Source: Dethiosulfovibrio peptidovorans (GTDB lineage Bacteria > Synergistota > Synergistia > Synergistales > Dethiosulfovibrionaceae). Taken from it: 64,000 nucleotides of DNA. Positions 10,717 through 20,222 of this stretch are shown piece after piece; the first letter of the stretch is position 1, and each line of letters starts with the position of its first letter. Made by a program: the position numbers and the translations under genes. The notes under the pieces are model-generated. The model was not told the origin of the DNA. It ran no database searches and was given only the letters and a program-made list of their open reading frames with translations. The DNA is taken from assembly GCA_002748665.1 (NCBI GenBank), contig PDTB01000024.1:1-64000 (forward strand). Reading direction: 5' to 3'.

Positions 10717-11444
10717 GGCGATCCCTCCGGGGTATAGTAAGCCAGAAGTTCTTCCGAAAATTGAGTCTCCTCTCCGGCAACGATCAAAGGCGGCAGAAGG
10801 CGAAGTCCCGGAGCACCTCCCCGGAGGGCCTTAACGAGAAATACAGTGGCCTCTCGGTGATTCCTCGGATGAACCGGCTTGAGGATTTTAGGCTCTATCT
10901 CGTGGCTCCGAAGGCTTACGAGAAGATCCACGAGCCGTTGAGCCGAAAAGACAAAATACGCCCGCCCCCTCTGTCTCAGTAGATACCGACACGCTGACGC
11001 CACGTCGTCAACCGAACAGCGAACCCCGTGACAAGCCAAGGTTTTCTCGGGAGAATCACCAATCCTATGGTAACGGGGGTCACCGTAAGGCGGGTTACTC
11101 ACCACGACATCAAAACTCTGAGGCGGAAGCAGCAAGCGAACATCTCGAATATCTCCGCAAAGAAAATCGGCTTTGTCGTCCAAGCTGTTCGCCTGAGCGT
11201 TCTTCCTTGCCATAGCTGTCAGGTGTTCCTGAAGATCGACTCCCACCATCGAGATAGCACGACGTTTCGCCAGGATCAGGGAGACCGCACCGTGAGCGCA
11301 CCCGAGCTCACAGACCCGTTCCCCCGATTTGACCTTGGTGAATCCCGCCAGGAGAACCGTGTCCACGTTCACCCGAGGCCCCTGAACCGGCTGTCTGAGG
11401 TGCAGATTGAGCCCCTTAAGCTCGTCCACGGTCATGTCCTTCAT
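10707..11444 (-). CDS. YfiC/TrmN6-type adenine-N6 methyltransferase
   Basis: 245 residues from the ATG at 11444, which overlaps the smc stop as ATGA and follows GGAGGA. A Rossmann-fold SAM site is visible (VCELGCAHGAVSLILAKR) together with NPPY in FDVVVSNPPYGDPRY, the hallmark of N6-adenine or N5-glutamine methyltransferases. It best fits COG4123, whose E. coli member methylates A37 of tRNA1(Val). The exact substrate here is not shown by sequence. Confidence 0.87.
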   Translation of the reverse strand: MKDMTVDELKGLNLHLRQPVQGPRVNVDTVLLAGFTKVKSGERVCELGCAHGAVSLILAKRRAISMVGVDLQEHLTAMARKNAQANSLDDKADFLCGDIRDVRLLLPPQSFDVVVSNPPYGDPRYHRIGDSPEKTLACHGVRCSVDDVASACRYLLRQRGRAYFVFSAQRLVDLLVSLRSHEIEPKILKPVHPRNHREATVFLVKALRGGAPGLRLLPPLIVAGEETQFSEELLAYYTPEGSPCP

Positions 11445-14400
11445 CGCCAATCCTCCAGTTTCACCCCAACGATCTGTGAAAGCCCTGGCTCGGACATGGT
11501 CACACCATACATAACGTCAGCCCGTTCCATAGTCTGTCGACGGTGCGTCATGGCAACTATCTGTAAGGAAGAGGCATAATCCGTGATAATATCAGCAAAT
11601 CGGTGGAGGTTCACCTCGTCCAATGCAGCGTCCACCTCGTCCAGGACGACCACTGGAACCTGAGCAACCTCCATGGCGGCAAAGAGAAGAGACAACGCCG
11701 TCAAAGTCTGCTCACCACCTGAGAGCTGAGCAAGATAGGCCGGCACCTTGCCGGGAGGACGTGCGACAATTTCCACACCAGCCTCCCAGAGACCACTGCC
11801 TTCCTGAAGCCGAAGATGGGCCTCGCCACCTCCAAAAAGTCTCTGAAACAGGCCATCAAATCGCCGGTCAATTCGCTCCAGAGCATCGCCGAAGAGGGTT
11901 CCTGCCTGACGATCCATCTCGTCCACCAAGGTCCGAAGCTCGGCGATGCCCGACGAGACATCATCGGTTTGTTCGCTGTAGAACTCGATTCGATCGGTCA
12001 AAGAGATATCCTCCGACAGCACGCCCCGATTCACGTCGCCCAAAGAAGCAATGGCACCCTCCAGACGCCGAGCGCGGCGCTCCAAAGTCAGTTCATTCTC
12101 CCCCTCTGAGAGGGAGCCCGTCTCTTCAAATTGTTTACAAACCGAATCCCAGGAAACGATCAAATCCTCCAGACGCTCCGACTCGCGATCGAGTTTCTGC
12201 TCGATCCTCACAGCAACGCTTTTTGCCTCATCCGCAGCCTTCGCCGCCTCCTGGTACCGATTAAGACATCGATCCAGGGTCTTCCCAGCGAGGCTGCCTC
12301 TCAACTCTGTACTCTCAAGCTCGGCTCGAAGGATATCCCGCTCCCGAGAGATCCCCTGAATAGAGGCTTTAAGACCGTTTAGATTCACCGTCTCAGTATC
12401 CAGGTGCTCCCTGAGCGACAGAAGCTCAGCCGAGGCCTTTTTGAGAGATTCCTGAAGGGACGAGAGATCTGCTGCCGCTTTCCCAACTCGTTTGTCCGCC
12501 AAGACCAAGCGTTCGTCCCATAGCATCATCTCGGGGCGAAGAGCAGCCAATTGCCCCTGAACGTCCTGACCCTCAGGAGCAAGCAGTTGAGCCAAATCCT
12601 CCTCAATCAACGTCAGGGTATCTCTGTACGTTTTTATCTTCGACTCCAGCCCTGCTAATTTAGATCGGGTGTTCTCCTCCTCGGAGAGTAGAAGGTCCCT
12701 GTCCCGACAGTGCTCCGCCAGGAGCGTCTTCTCACGAAGCAACTCGGTTGACACCTCGGCCAGGTCATGACGAAGGACCTCCTCAAGGCCCCTGACCCGT
12801 TCCTCCTCAGCCTCGGCTTCCTTAAGAGATTCCTCTAATTGCCTAAGCTCTCTCCTGTGCTGCCGAAGGGAGTCCTCCACCTGATGGAGCTTTCCCCGAG
12901 CCTGAATAGCTCTGCCTGATCGTCTGCTCTGGCCGCCGCTCACCGTTCCTCCTGGAGCAAAGACCTCTCCTTCCCGCGTGACGACGGGATACCGAATCCC
13001 CCGGGAGAGTAGGGAAGCTCCAACGGAGTAGTCCTCCACAATAAGAAGATCACCGAAGATATGTTCCAGCGCCGGACGCCACAGTTCCCGAAGTTCAAGC
13101 AGATCTACAGCCCACCCCACAACTCCCCGATCGGGCAGAAGAGCCTTATCGGGTTTTCTGGGTCGAGAGCGATCCAAAGAGAGATAGGTGACCCTGCCGA
13201 CCTGACTCCGTTTGAGTTCTTCAATACCTTCTCGGGCATCGTCCATGGTCTCCACCAAGAGCCAGAACTGCCGTGCTCCCAAGGCAGCGTCCATGGCGAT
13301 AACCAGATCCTCGGGACAGTCGAAAGCCTCCAGTACCGGGATAGGCCGCACGGTCAAACGACCGAGATCGGCCGCACCCATGAGATGGCTTACCTGCCTA
13401 GGGTACAATTCTCCTGAGGCGACGTCCGATAGGGTATCATGCTCTCTCTCAAGCTGGTATACTTTTTTTCTCAGGGGCTGGATCCTGGCTGCCAGATCTC
13501 GACATCTTTCATCGGCCTTTCGATGATCGGCCTCGGCTGCCTCGAAGGCTCTCCGAGCCGTTTCTTCACGCTCCTGAACCCCGGCAAGTTCAACTTCCAG
13601 TTCGGCGATCTCCCTATCCAGAGCCTCCATGGCTCTTCTACGAGAGGGCCCCGTACCGGTCAGGGCTTCCTTTCTGCCTACTGCAGATTCCAAAGACGCT
13701 CGAAGGGTTTCCTGACGAAGTACCAGTTCCTCCCTTCGAAGCCGATGGGCTTCTATTTCCTGCTCTATTCGGGCTGCTCGCGCCTCAAGCTCTGCCAGTT
13801 CCTGACGTTTTTCGTTTCTCTGATCCGTCATTCGAGATCGAAGAATCTCGGCCTCGGTCAACTCTTCCCGGGTTTGTTCCTCTCGATCTCGAAGATCCTT
13901 CGTCGAACGATTCAAACGATCCAAGCGATCAGCATCCAGTCGAAGAGCAGTCTCAGCCTCGAAAGATTCTCTGGTTTTGGCATCCAAGGCTTCATCGAAC
14001 CCGAGCAATTTCTCACGGATATCCAACCTCCGGAGTTCCATGCCAGCAGAGCGTCCTTTAAGCCCCTCAAAACCTCGTTCCCAGAGCAGAGCCCATCTCT
14101 CCAATACCCTCAAACGGTCCGTGGCGTTCGCAAGGCCCAACTTCAGATCAAGCAAGAGAGCCTCCAGGTTCATACGGCGAAGACGATACCATCGTGATCG
14201 AACCTGTGACAGTTTTTCCTCCAACGCCTGAGCTTTGTGAGCAATACTCACAAGCGGAGCGATCTCGTTTTTTCGGGCCTCCAATTCGGCACTCAAAGCG
14301 GATAGACGGATGAGTTCCTCACTGGCAGCAGCGATCTTCGCTAAAGCGTCGTCCCGTCTTTTCCTGTAAACATCGATGCCAAAGAGCTCCTCCAGGTGGC

Positions 14401-14854
14401 TACGACGCTGCATGGGACGCTGAGTTATGGCATCGGTCACATCACCCTGTCCTATAAAGGCAAATCGATCCCCGTCAAGACGCCACCTACGTTTGACCTC
14501 GGAGAGATCCTGAAGCCGATAGCGGTCACCGTCCACCAAGGTCACAGCACCGGTCTCATCGGAGTAGCGGCGACGAATGAGCGAGGAGACCGTTCCATCT
14601 CGAAGTTCCAGAACAACCTCGGTGGCTCGGGCGGGCTGATGGGTGGCCGTCCCCTGAAAAAGCAGGTCTGCTTGTTTAGTGATCCGAAGCCGCCCCCCCG
14701 AGCTGTCTCCTAATCCCCAACGAAGACCGTCCAGAATGTTACTTTTACCGCTGCCGTTAGGACCTACAATGGCCGTGAAGCCCGGAGGCAGGGGAAGATC
14801 GTGGGTACCACCGAAGCTCTTGAAGTTTTTAAGCTGAAGTCGTGCGATATACAA
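11441..14854 (-). CDS. smc: Chromosome segregation protein SMC
   Basis: 1137 residues. ATPase that organises and condenses the chromosome with ScpA/ScpB (not in this window). N-terminal LKNFKSFGGTHDL and Walker A GPNGSGKSNILDGLRW (about 32-48). Two long coiled-coil arms flank the hinge (about 490-640, with ALGARQFWLLVE and FAPGGTVSGG). The C-terminal head has the signature LSGGEQTLTALSLLFA and Walker B VVVLDEVDAALD. The start is a TTG (14854) inside the 3' end of rng; no in-frame ATG precedes the conserved NFKSF motif. The rng-smc overlap of 26 bases is notable but leaves both proteins intact. Confidence 0.97.
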   Translation of the reverse strand: MYIARLQLKNFKSFGGTHDLPLPPGFTAIVGPNGSGKSNILDGLRWGLGDSSGGRLRITKQADLLFQGTATHQPARATEVVLELRDGTVSSLIRRRYSDETGAVTLVDGDRYRLQDLSEVKRRWRLDGDRFAFIGQGDVTDAITQRPMQRRSHLEELFGIDVYRKRRDDALAKIAAASEELIRLSALSAELEARKNEIAPLVSIAHKAQALEEKLSQVRSRWYRLRRMNLEALLLDLKLGLANATDRLRVLERWALLWERGFEGLKGRSAGMELRRLDIREKLLGFDEALDAKTRESFEAETALRLDADRLDRLNRSTKDLRDREEQTREELTEAEILRSRMTDQRNEKRQELAELEARAARIEQEIEAHRLRREELVLRQETLRASLESAVGRKEALTGTGPSRRRAMEALDREIAELEVELAGVQEREETARRAFEAAEADHRKADERCRDLAARIQPLRKKVYQLEREHDTLSDVASGELYPRQVSHLMGAADLGRLTVRPIPVLEAFDCPEDLVIAMDAALGARQFWLLVETMDDAREGIEELKRSQVGRVTYLSLDRSRPRKPDKALLPDRGVVGWAVDLLELRELWRPALEHIFGDLLIVEDYSVGASLLSRGIRYPVVTREGEVFAPGGTVSGGQSRRSGRAIQARGKLHQVEDSLRQHRRELRQLEESLKEAEAEEERVRGLEEVLRHDLAEVSTELLREKTLLAEHCRDRDLLLSEEENTRSKLAGLESKIKTYRDTLTLIEEDLAQLLAPEGQDVQGQLAALRPEMMLWDERLVLADKRVGKAAADLSSLQESLKKASAELLSLREHLDTETVNLNGLKASIQGISRERDILRAELESTELRGSLAGKTLDRCLNRYQEAAKAADEAKSVAVRIEQKLDRESERLEDLIVSWDSVCKQFEETGSLSEGENELTLERRARRLEGAIASLGDVNRGVLSEDISLTDRIEFYSEQTDDVSSGIAELRTLVDEMDRQAGTLFGDALERIDRRFDGLFQRLFGGGEAHLRLQEGSGLWEAGVEIVARPPGKVPAYLAQLSGGEQTLTALSLLFAAMEVAQVPVVVLDEVDAALDEVNLHRFADIITDYASSLQIVAMTHRRQTMERADVMYGVTMSEPGLSQIVGVKLEDWR

Positions 14855-16331
14855 CGAAGCCCTCCCTCTGACGACGAGCTATCATCTTCTCCAGACCGTC
14901 CAGCGATCCTTGGTAGTCCAGGCGACAACGATCCCACGCCATGGAGGGCATAGCGCACAGGGCAATAACCCGTCCAAACTCGTCCTCCCATCCCCGCCGG
15001 TACGCCTCCTCCACGTATTGAGCGACCTCGGGATGGCACTCCAAAAGAAAAGCCTGAGATCGATTAGACTGGATCACTTTCCGCAGAAATCGCTTAAGGA
15101 TCACAGCTACTGAGTCCTCCTTGAGGACTCGGGCCGATACGCCACACAGGGGACATCCTCTGGTGAGCACGAAGCGAATGTCGGGTCTGGCACGCTTTCT
15201 TGTGATCTCCACCAACCCCAGATGGGTCACGCCAAACACCCTGGATCGACAACGGTCCCTCGCCAGAAGCTCTTCAAGACGGCGAACCAGGGTCCAACGG
15301 TCCTCCTGAAGTTCCATGTCGATAAAGTCCACGACAACGATACCCCCAATAGCCCGAAGACGAAGTTGCCAGACGATCTCATCAGCTGCCTCCAGGTTAG
15401 TCTGAAGAACGGTCTCCCGCATATCGCTCGTTCCCACAAACTTACCCGTGTTCACGTCTACCACGGTCAGAGCCTCGGTCTGTTCGATGACCAGATACGC
15501 TCCTGATCGCAACCAGACCTTCTGTGCCAGAATCGCTTCCACCTGTTTTTCCAGGTCGTAATATTCGAAGATGGGGGTCTTGCCCCGGTGGAGCGACACA
15601 TCCGGGACGTTAGGACCGCCATACATCCGAAGCCACTCCTCGACCCGAATCTGCTCGTCTTTGGTGTCCACAACGATATCGAACACGTCGTCGTTGAACT
15701 CGTCCCGCAGAACTCGACCGGTAAGCCCGAGGTCCCGATAGAGCAAGCAGGGAGCCGACTGAACTTGAGCATTGCGCTCAATTTCTCGCCACAGGGAGAC
15801 CAATCCCTCGAAATCACTCTCAAGAGCCTCCAAGCCAGCCCCAGCAGCGGCCGTACGGACGATTATCCCCATGCCCTCCTCCCGAAGAAAGGCACGAGCC
15901 ATCTTTCTCAGGCGCCTTCGAGCCTCATCGTCATCGATTCGTTTGGACACCCCTGTCTCCTTGCCTCCCGGGACCAGGACCAAATACCGACCGGGGATGG
16001 AGATCCTGGTGGTCACTCGAGCACCCTTGTTTTTGCGAGCCGATTTAGTCACCTGGACCAGGACATCGTTGCCCGGTTTCAGGTCCAACCCCTTGGCGTC
16101 CTTGAGATACAAAAAACCGTTTCGTCCGTCTCCCAGGTTGACGAAGGAGGCGTTCATACCCGGCAGGACGCTCTCGACCTTGGCCTTGTATATCTCACCG
16201 CTTCGCTGACGCTCCCACATCCGCTCGACAAACAGCTCTCGAAGCCTGTCGCCCTGGATGATCGCTACCCGCATCTCCTCGGGGTCCATCGTATTGGCGA
16301 CTATCCGAACGTCTTTACCACAGTCCGCCAC
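14829..16331 (-). CDS. rng: Ribonuclease G/E family endoribonuclease
   Basis: 500 residues, RNase G length (no long RNase E C-terminal tail). Processes rRNA and degrades mRNA from 5'-monophosphate ends. N-terminal S1 domain (GEIYKAKVESVLPGMNASFVNLG). Catalytic DNase I-like region with DVNTGKFVG and VVDFIDME carrying metal-binding Asp residues. A zinc-link CPLCG near residue 410 is the family's dimer-forming pair. GTG start at 16331 after GGAAGGTGG. It follows the TIGR03936 gene, an arrangement common in Gram-positives and related phyla. Having both RNase Y and RNase G is compatible with a non-enterobacterial decay system. Confidence 0.94.
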   Translation of the reverse strand: MADCGKDVRIVANTMDPEEMRVAIIQGDRLRELFVERMWERQRSGEIYKAKVESVLPGMNASFVNLGDGRNGFLYLKDAKGLDLKPGNDVLVQVTKSARKNKGARVTTRISIPGRYLVLVPGGKETGVSKRIDDDEARRRLRKMARAFLREEGMGIIVRTAAAGAGLEALESDFEGLVSLWREIERNAQVQSAPCLLYRDLGLTGRVLRDEFNDDVFDIVVDTKDEQIRVEEWLRMYGGPNVPDVSLHRGKTPIFEYYDLEKQVEAILAQKVWLRSGAYLVIEQTEALTVVDVNTGKFVGTSDMRETVLQTNLEAADEIVWQLRLRAIGGIVVVDFIDMELQEDRWTLVRRLEELLARDRCRSRVFGVTHLGLVEITRKRARPDIRFVLTRGCPLCGVSARVLKEDSVAVILKRFLRKVIQSNRSQAFLLECHPEVAQYVEEAYRRGWEDEFGRVIALCAMPSMAWDRCRLDYQGSLDGLEKMIARRQREGFVVYRTTSA

Positions 16332-16345
16332 GGGACCACCTTCCC

Positions 16346-16966
16346 TTATGAAAGTTTTTCGTCACCGACCAAGGGTATCACCAGCGCTCGAGAGGAATCC
16401 CAGCTCCCAACGGCAAGTCGGGCCAAACGAAGATCGGGCCAACCAGTCACGACACCGGCGGAGACCAGGTCCTTGACCATAGCGCCAGGACCTCTCTGGG
16501 CTGGATCGGCCAGGACACATTTCAAAAAACGACCATCCCAACTCCATCTCAAAAGGTACTCCTCCCAAGGATTCTCGCCCATCGAGAGGAGCGCCTTCAA
16601 TTGCTTGACTGCCTCAAGGCGTTCAAAACGAACCAAGTATTCACCAGCATTACACATTTTATTCAGCGCTCGTCCGTCCACGGGCTCGGCCACCGAAAAA
16701 GTCAATCCGTCCGGGAGAACTTGGTTCAACAAAGACAGGAACGAGTCCTCCCACCGACAAAACCAGATCTCTACCGGCTCGGCACAGGCAACCACACCCA
16801 CGGGAAGCGCAGGCCCCAGAGATATACGAGGATGGGGAGAAAATCCCTCGGTACGCTGGATATTCAACCCCGCCCGTTTGGCAGCTCTGGCAAATATCTG
16901 GGGAAGTTCAACATGCCGAATAAAACAGAAAGGCCCTCGTTTGGAGAACAACAGCCGTATTCGCAC
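16346..16966 (-). CDS. TIGR03936 family protein (DUF2344), partner of the radical SAM protein
   Basis: 206 residues from a GTG 3 bases after the stop of the radical SAM gene. Begins RIRLLFSKRGPFCFIRHVELPQIFARAAKRAG and contains FSPHPRISLGPALPVGV, which identify the family. These proteins are encoded next to, or fused to, TIGR03960 radical SAM enzymes and are believed to work with them. The reaction is unknown. The order TIGR03960-TIGR03936-rng is conserved in many bacteria. Confidence 0.88.
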   Translation of the reverse strand: MRIRLLFSKRGPFCFIRHVELPQIFARAAKRAGLNIQRTEGFSPHPRISLGPALPVGVVACAEPVEIWFCRWEDSFLSLLNQVLPDGLTFSVAEPVDGRALNKMCNAGEYLVRFERLEAVKQLKALLSMGENPWEEYLLRWSWDGRFLKCVLADPAQRGPGAMVKDLVSAGVVTGWPDLRLARLAVGSWDSSRALVIPLVGDEKLS

Positions 16967-16969
16967 GAT

Positions 16970-18793
16970 CTATCTATCCCTTTTGGCCCAGAGACAGCCC
17001 CTGTCCTGCCAGCCACATGCACAACAGGTTCCACCCCGACAATCCGGCGTTATACGTCCTTCCCGAGATCGACACCGTTCCCGCCAGAGGAAATCCCGGG
17101 TTACCCCTACGTCTATGTGATCCCAGGGGAACATCTCATTCTGGCTCCTCTCCCGAAGGTTATACTTTTCAGGATCCACGGAACAGTCGTCGAAGGCCCG
17201 AAGCCACCGCTCTAAACTGAACGTATCGGACCATCCATCGAACCGAGCCCCCAGGGTCCACGCCCGGAGGATAACGACACCAAGGCGGCGATCCCCTCTG
17301 GCGAAGACGCCCTCCAAAAAAGACTGATCCGGCTCGTGGTATTTGAGGGATATCTTTCGATTCCTGACGTGCCCTTTAAGCCACCGTCCTTTGCTCCGAA
17401 AGCTCTCTATTGTATCCTGTGCCTCCCATTGAAAAGGAGTGTGGGGCTTGGGGACAAAACCGGCAACCGACACTGTCACCTGGGCCTTCCGTTTCATGGA
17501 GCGCCCGATCCGAACAGCGTCTTCGGCGATCTGGAGAATACCCGCCAAGTCCTCCTCCGTCTCGGTGGGAAGCCCCATCATGAAGTACAGTTTTATCCGA
17601 TCCCAGCCGTGCTCAAAAGCAGCCTGAAGAGTCTCCCTCACATTATCCTGAGTGACACCTTTGTTAATTACGTCCCGAATCCTCTGCGTCCCCCCCTCTG
17701 GAGCGAGGGTAAGGCCACTTTTCTTCATGATCTCCAACCCAGCAGCTAAAGAGAGGGCAAAATTGTCCATCCGGAGACTCGGAAGACTGAGCTTCATACC
17801 TCGCTCCTCCAGATATGGCCCCAGCTCCAGGATGGTCCTTTGAATGTGAGAATAGTCGCAACTGGCCAGAGAAACAAGGCTGATCTCTTCCCAGCCTGAA
17901 GCTTCGGAGAGACGGCGAACGGTATCCAAAACCATCTCGGGGGAGCGCTCACGAACAGGACGATAGATCATTCCCGCCTGACAAAAACGACACCCTCGAG
18001 AGCAGCCTCGGAAGACCTCCACAGCCACCCGGTCATGGAGTATCCCCGCCGAGGGAACGATGACGGTCTCAGGACAGATAACGTCCATATCAGGAGCCAC
18101 GACACGTTGTACAGGGACTCCATTTCCTGACCAGGATGCTCCCCGCTCATCGTACGTCCAACGTACCATCGAAGGCACGTAGACCCCAGGGATGGCCGAA
18201 GCCATGGCGAGCCTCCGTGATCGATCCATCCCGACGGTCTCTGAGATCAGCCGAAGAAGGGGCGGCAACATAACCTCACCGTCCCCCAGACAGAATATGT
18301 CGATAAAATCAGCCAAAGGCTCAGGGCTCAGAGCTCCTGGCCCACCAGCGATCACCAGAGGATCACGATCGTCTCGGTCCGCTGCCCGGAGAGGAATTCC
18401 TCCCAGATTCAGCATCGTAAGGATGTTTGAGAAGGAAAGTTCATACTGAAGCGTAAAACCCAGGACGTGAAAATCCTTGAAAGGTCGATTCGATTCGATG
18501 GATCCCAGGGGGATTTTACGGGCCCTCATAATCTCTTCCATATCCACCCATGGACAGTATGCCCGCTCCACGTCGATAGAGTCCAGAGCTTTGATCATTG
18601 TGTACAGAATCTGAAACCCCAGATAGCTCATCCCAACCTCGTACACGTCGGGGAAACACAGACAGATCCGAGCCGAAGCATCGTCCTTGGGCTTCACATC
18701 ACCCCACTCGCCCCCGACATACCGGGATGGCCGCTTCACAGAGGCCCAGGCCTCCCACCGGGGGTCATCCCATTCCTCAAAGATAGGAATCAC
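16970..18793 (-). CDS. TIGR03960 family B12-binding/radical SAM protein
   Basis: Start is uncertain. An ATG at 18862 would overlap rodA by 41 bases; a GTG at 18793 (VIPIFEEW…, 607 residues) avoids that and fits the family start better. An N-terminal cobalamin-binding-like domain (about 45-200) is followed by the radical SAM core with CSRGCRFCQAGMIYRP, giving the C-x3-C-x2-C ligands of the 4Fe-4S cluster. The C-terminus has a Cys cluster (TPDCRGGTCCACG), which the family often carries and which may hold another cluster. Substrate unknown. The product probably acts with the adjacent TIGR03936 protein. Confidence 0.9.
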   Translation of the reverse strand: MIPIFEEWDDPRWEAWASVKRPSRYVGGEWGDVKPKDDASARICLCFPDVYEVGMSYLGFQILYTMIKALDSIDVERAYCPWVDMEEIMRARKIPLGSIESNRPFKDFHVLGFTLQYELSFSNILTMLNLGGIPLRAADRDDRDPLVIAGGPGALSPEPLADFIDIFCLGDGEVMLPPLLRLISETVGMDRSRRLAMASAIPGVYVPSMVRWTYDERGASWSGNGVPVQRVVAPDMDVICPETVIVPSAGILHDRVAVEVFRGCSRGCRFCQAGMIYRPVRERSPEMVLDTVRRLSEASGWEEISLVSLASCDYSHIQRTILELGPYLEERGMKLSLPSLRMDNFALSLAAGLEIMKKSGLTLAPEGGTQRIRDVINKGVTQDNVRETLQAAFEHGWDRIKLYFMMGLPTETEEDLAGILQIAEDAVRIGRSMKRKAQVTVSVAGFVPKPHTPFQWEAQDTIESFRSKGRWLKGHVRNRKISLKYHEPDQSFLEGVFARGDRRLGVVILRAWTLGARFDGWSDTFSLERWLRAFDDCSVDPEKYNLRERSQNEMFPWDHIDVGVTRDFLWRERCRSREGRITPDCRGGTCCACGWQDRGCLWAKRDR

Positions 18794-18821
18794 GCTCCAT
18801 CCATGCTCTCTCGAACGACCA

Positions 18822-19943
18822 TCAATGAAACTCTCGTCGTTCCAGCTCGTCAGCGACACCAACGCTCATAACCAGAGCAAAAGCCAAAGCGTTCGACAGC
18901 AAGGCACTGCCACCGTAACTGAGCAGAGGCAAGGGAAGTCCGGTGACCGGAAGGATCCCCATACTCATCCCAACACACTCGAAGACCTGAAACCATACCC
19001 AGGCCATCAGAGCGGAGATCATGACTTTTCCCTGCTTGTCCCGACACCGAACGGCGATCCCGAGCATGCGCCAGAGAAGAATTCCAAAAAGAAGAAGCAC
19101 CAAAGCAGCCCCCACAAATCCCCACTCCTCAGACCAGACGCTGAAGACAAAATCCGTGTGGGGCTCTGGAAGAAAGCGAAGCTTACTCTGAGTCCCCTGA
19201 AGAAACCCCTTCCCCCAGATGGAACCGGATCCCACGGCGATCCTGGACTGAATAACGTTATATCCAGCCCCCAGAGGGTCCCGAGAGGGATCGATGAAAA
19301 CCAGAAGACGCTGGCGCTGGTAGGGCTTAAGAAACTCCCATCCAACAGGAAGCATGGCGACTCCAGCCCCAACGAGGGATAAAAGATACGCTCTCGGTGC
19401 TCCAGCGACCAAAAAGGCGACAAAGGCCATCGCCCCATAGACCAAAGCGCTTCCCAAATCGGGCTGCAGCAACACCAGAACGAGGCTGATGCCCACGAGC
19501 CCCCACAGCACAGCAAAACCCCAAAAGGTCTCGGGTTTGCCATACTCGGAAAATCGTCCGAGGAGGAGAGCCAAGGCGACCTTCCCTAATTCGGACGGTT
19601 GGAGATGGAGACCTCCCAGAGAAAACCAGGACTGGGCGCCTTTGGCAACCGTTCCCGAGACCAGAACCAGAACCAGACAGCATACGATTACCCCGTAGAT
19701 CCGATATGCCCATTGAAGGACGGAACGATAACCGATCCTGAGCACCACCAGGATGGCGAGAAGAGAGATACCTCCCCAGACCAATTGCCGATAGGCATAC
19801 CCCCAGTGGCCTCGCCCCCCTCCCACGGAAGCACTGTAGATGGAGATAACCCCGATCACGTACAGAGCGATCATAGAAAGGGCAAGCGGATAATCGACGT
19901 ACCTCAAAAGAGTCTGGAAAAACGTGGGGCGTTCCTCAGACAT
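18822..19943 (-). CDS. rodA: RodA, peptidoglycan glycosyltransferase (SEDS family)
   Basis: 373 residues, about ten transmembrane segments. SEDS protein that polymerises glycan strands in the elongasome with PBP2 (mrdA at 21758-23509). Family motifs: WFSLGGLHLQPSELGKVAL, VLLQPDLGSALVYGAMA, GAGYNVIQSRIAVGSGSIWGKGFLQGTQ, and LPLLSYGGSALLSN near the C-terminus. The preceding minE ends 8 bases inside its 5' end, so they are probably coupled. The presence of RodA, PBP2 and MreBCD in one block indicates a rod-shaped cell. Confidence 0.95.
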   Translation of the reverse strand: MSEERPTFFQTLLRYVDYPLALSMIALYVIGVISIYSASVGGGRGHWGYAYRQLVWGGISLLAILVVLRIGYRSVLQWAYRIYGVIVCCLVLVLVSGTVAKGAQSWFSLGGLHLQPSELGKVALALLLGRFSEYGKPETFWGFAVLWGLVGISLVLVLLQPDLGSALVYGAMAFVAFLVAGAPRAYLLSLVGAGVAMLPVGWEFLKPYQRQRLLVFIDPSRDPLGAGYNVIQSRIAVGSGSIWGKGFLQGTQSKLRFLPEPHTDFVFSVWSEEWGFVGAALVLLLFGILLWRMLGIAVRCRDKQGKVMISALMAWVWFQVFECVGMSMGILPVTGLPLPLLSYGGSALLSNALAFALVMSVGVADELERREFH

Positions 19944-20211
19944 CGTTGGTGCCTCGAGACCCCCTTCTGATACTGGTTACAGGTATGTTGGCCACAAGTG
20001 CCACTTTGTTACCTTCTCTGTCAAAGTCCATCTCTATATGGTCGGTATCGACATCCATGTAGCTTGAGATAACCTTTATCAGGTCTTTTCTGAGTTCCTC
20101 CAGCATGGCAGGAGAGATATCGCATCGATCGTTGACCAAAATGACCTGAAGCCGATTTTTTGCTACCTGTTGGGAACCTTTTTTGGAGAAGAATCTATCG
20201 AGAAATCCCAT
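19936..20211 (-). CDS. minE: Cell division topological specificity factor MinE
   Basis: 91 residues from the ATG at 20211 (MGFLDRFFSKKG), with GAGGG 5 bases upstream; a GTG at 20223 is an alternative. The N-terminal amphipathic membrane-targeting helix and contact helix are visible (LDRFF…AKNRLQVILVNDR), followed by the topological-specificity domain (LRKDLIKVISSYMDVD). It stimulates MinD ATPase to drive pole-to-pole oscillation and position the Z ring. minC, minD and minE are all present in order. Confidence 0.95.
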   Translation of the reverse strand: MGFLDRFFSKKGSQQVAKNRLQVILVNDRCDISPAMLEELRKDLIKVISSYMDVDTDHIEMDFDREGNKVALVANIPVTSIRRGSRGTNDV

Positions 20212-20222
20212 AACGACCCTCA

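Noticed and set aside
15588-17120. Long plus-strand frame opposite rng and the TIGR03936 gene
   Set aside because: Shadow frame with low-complexity composition, opposite clearly conserved genes.
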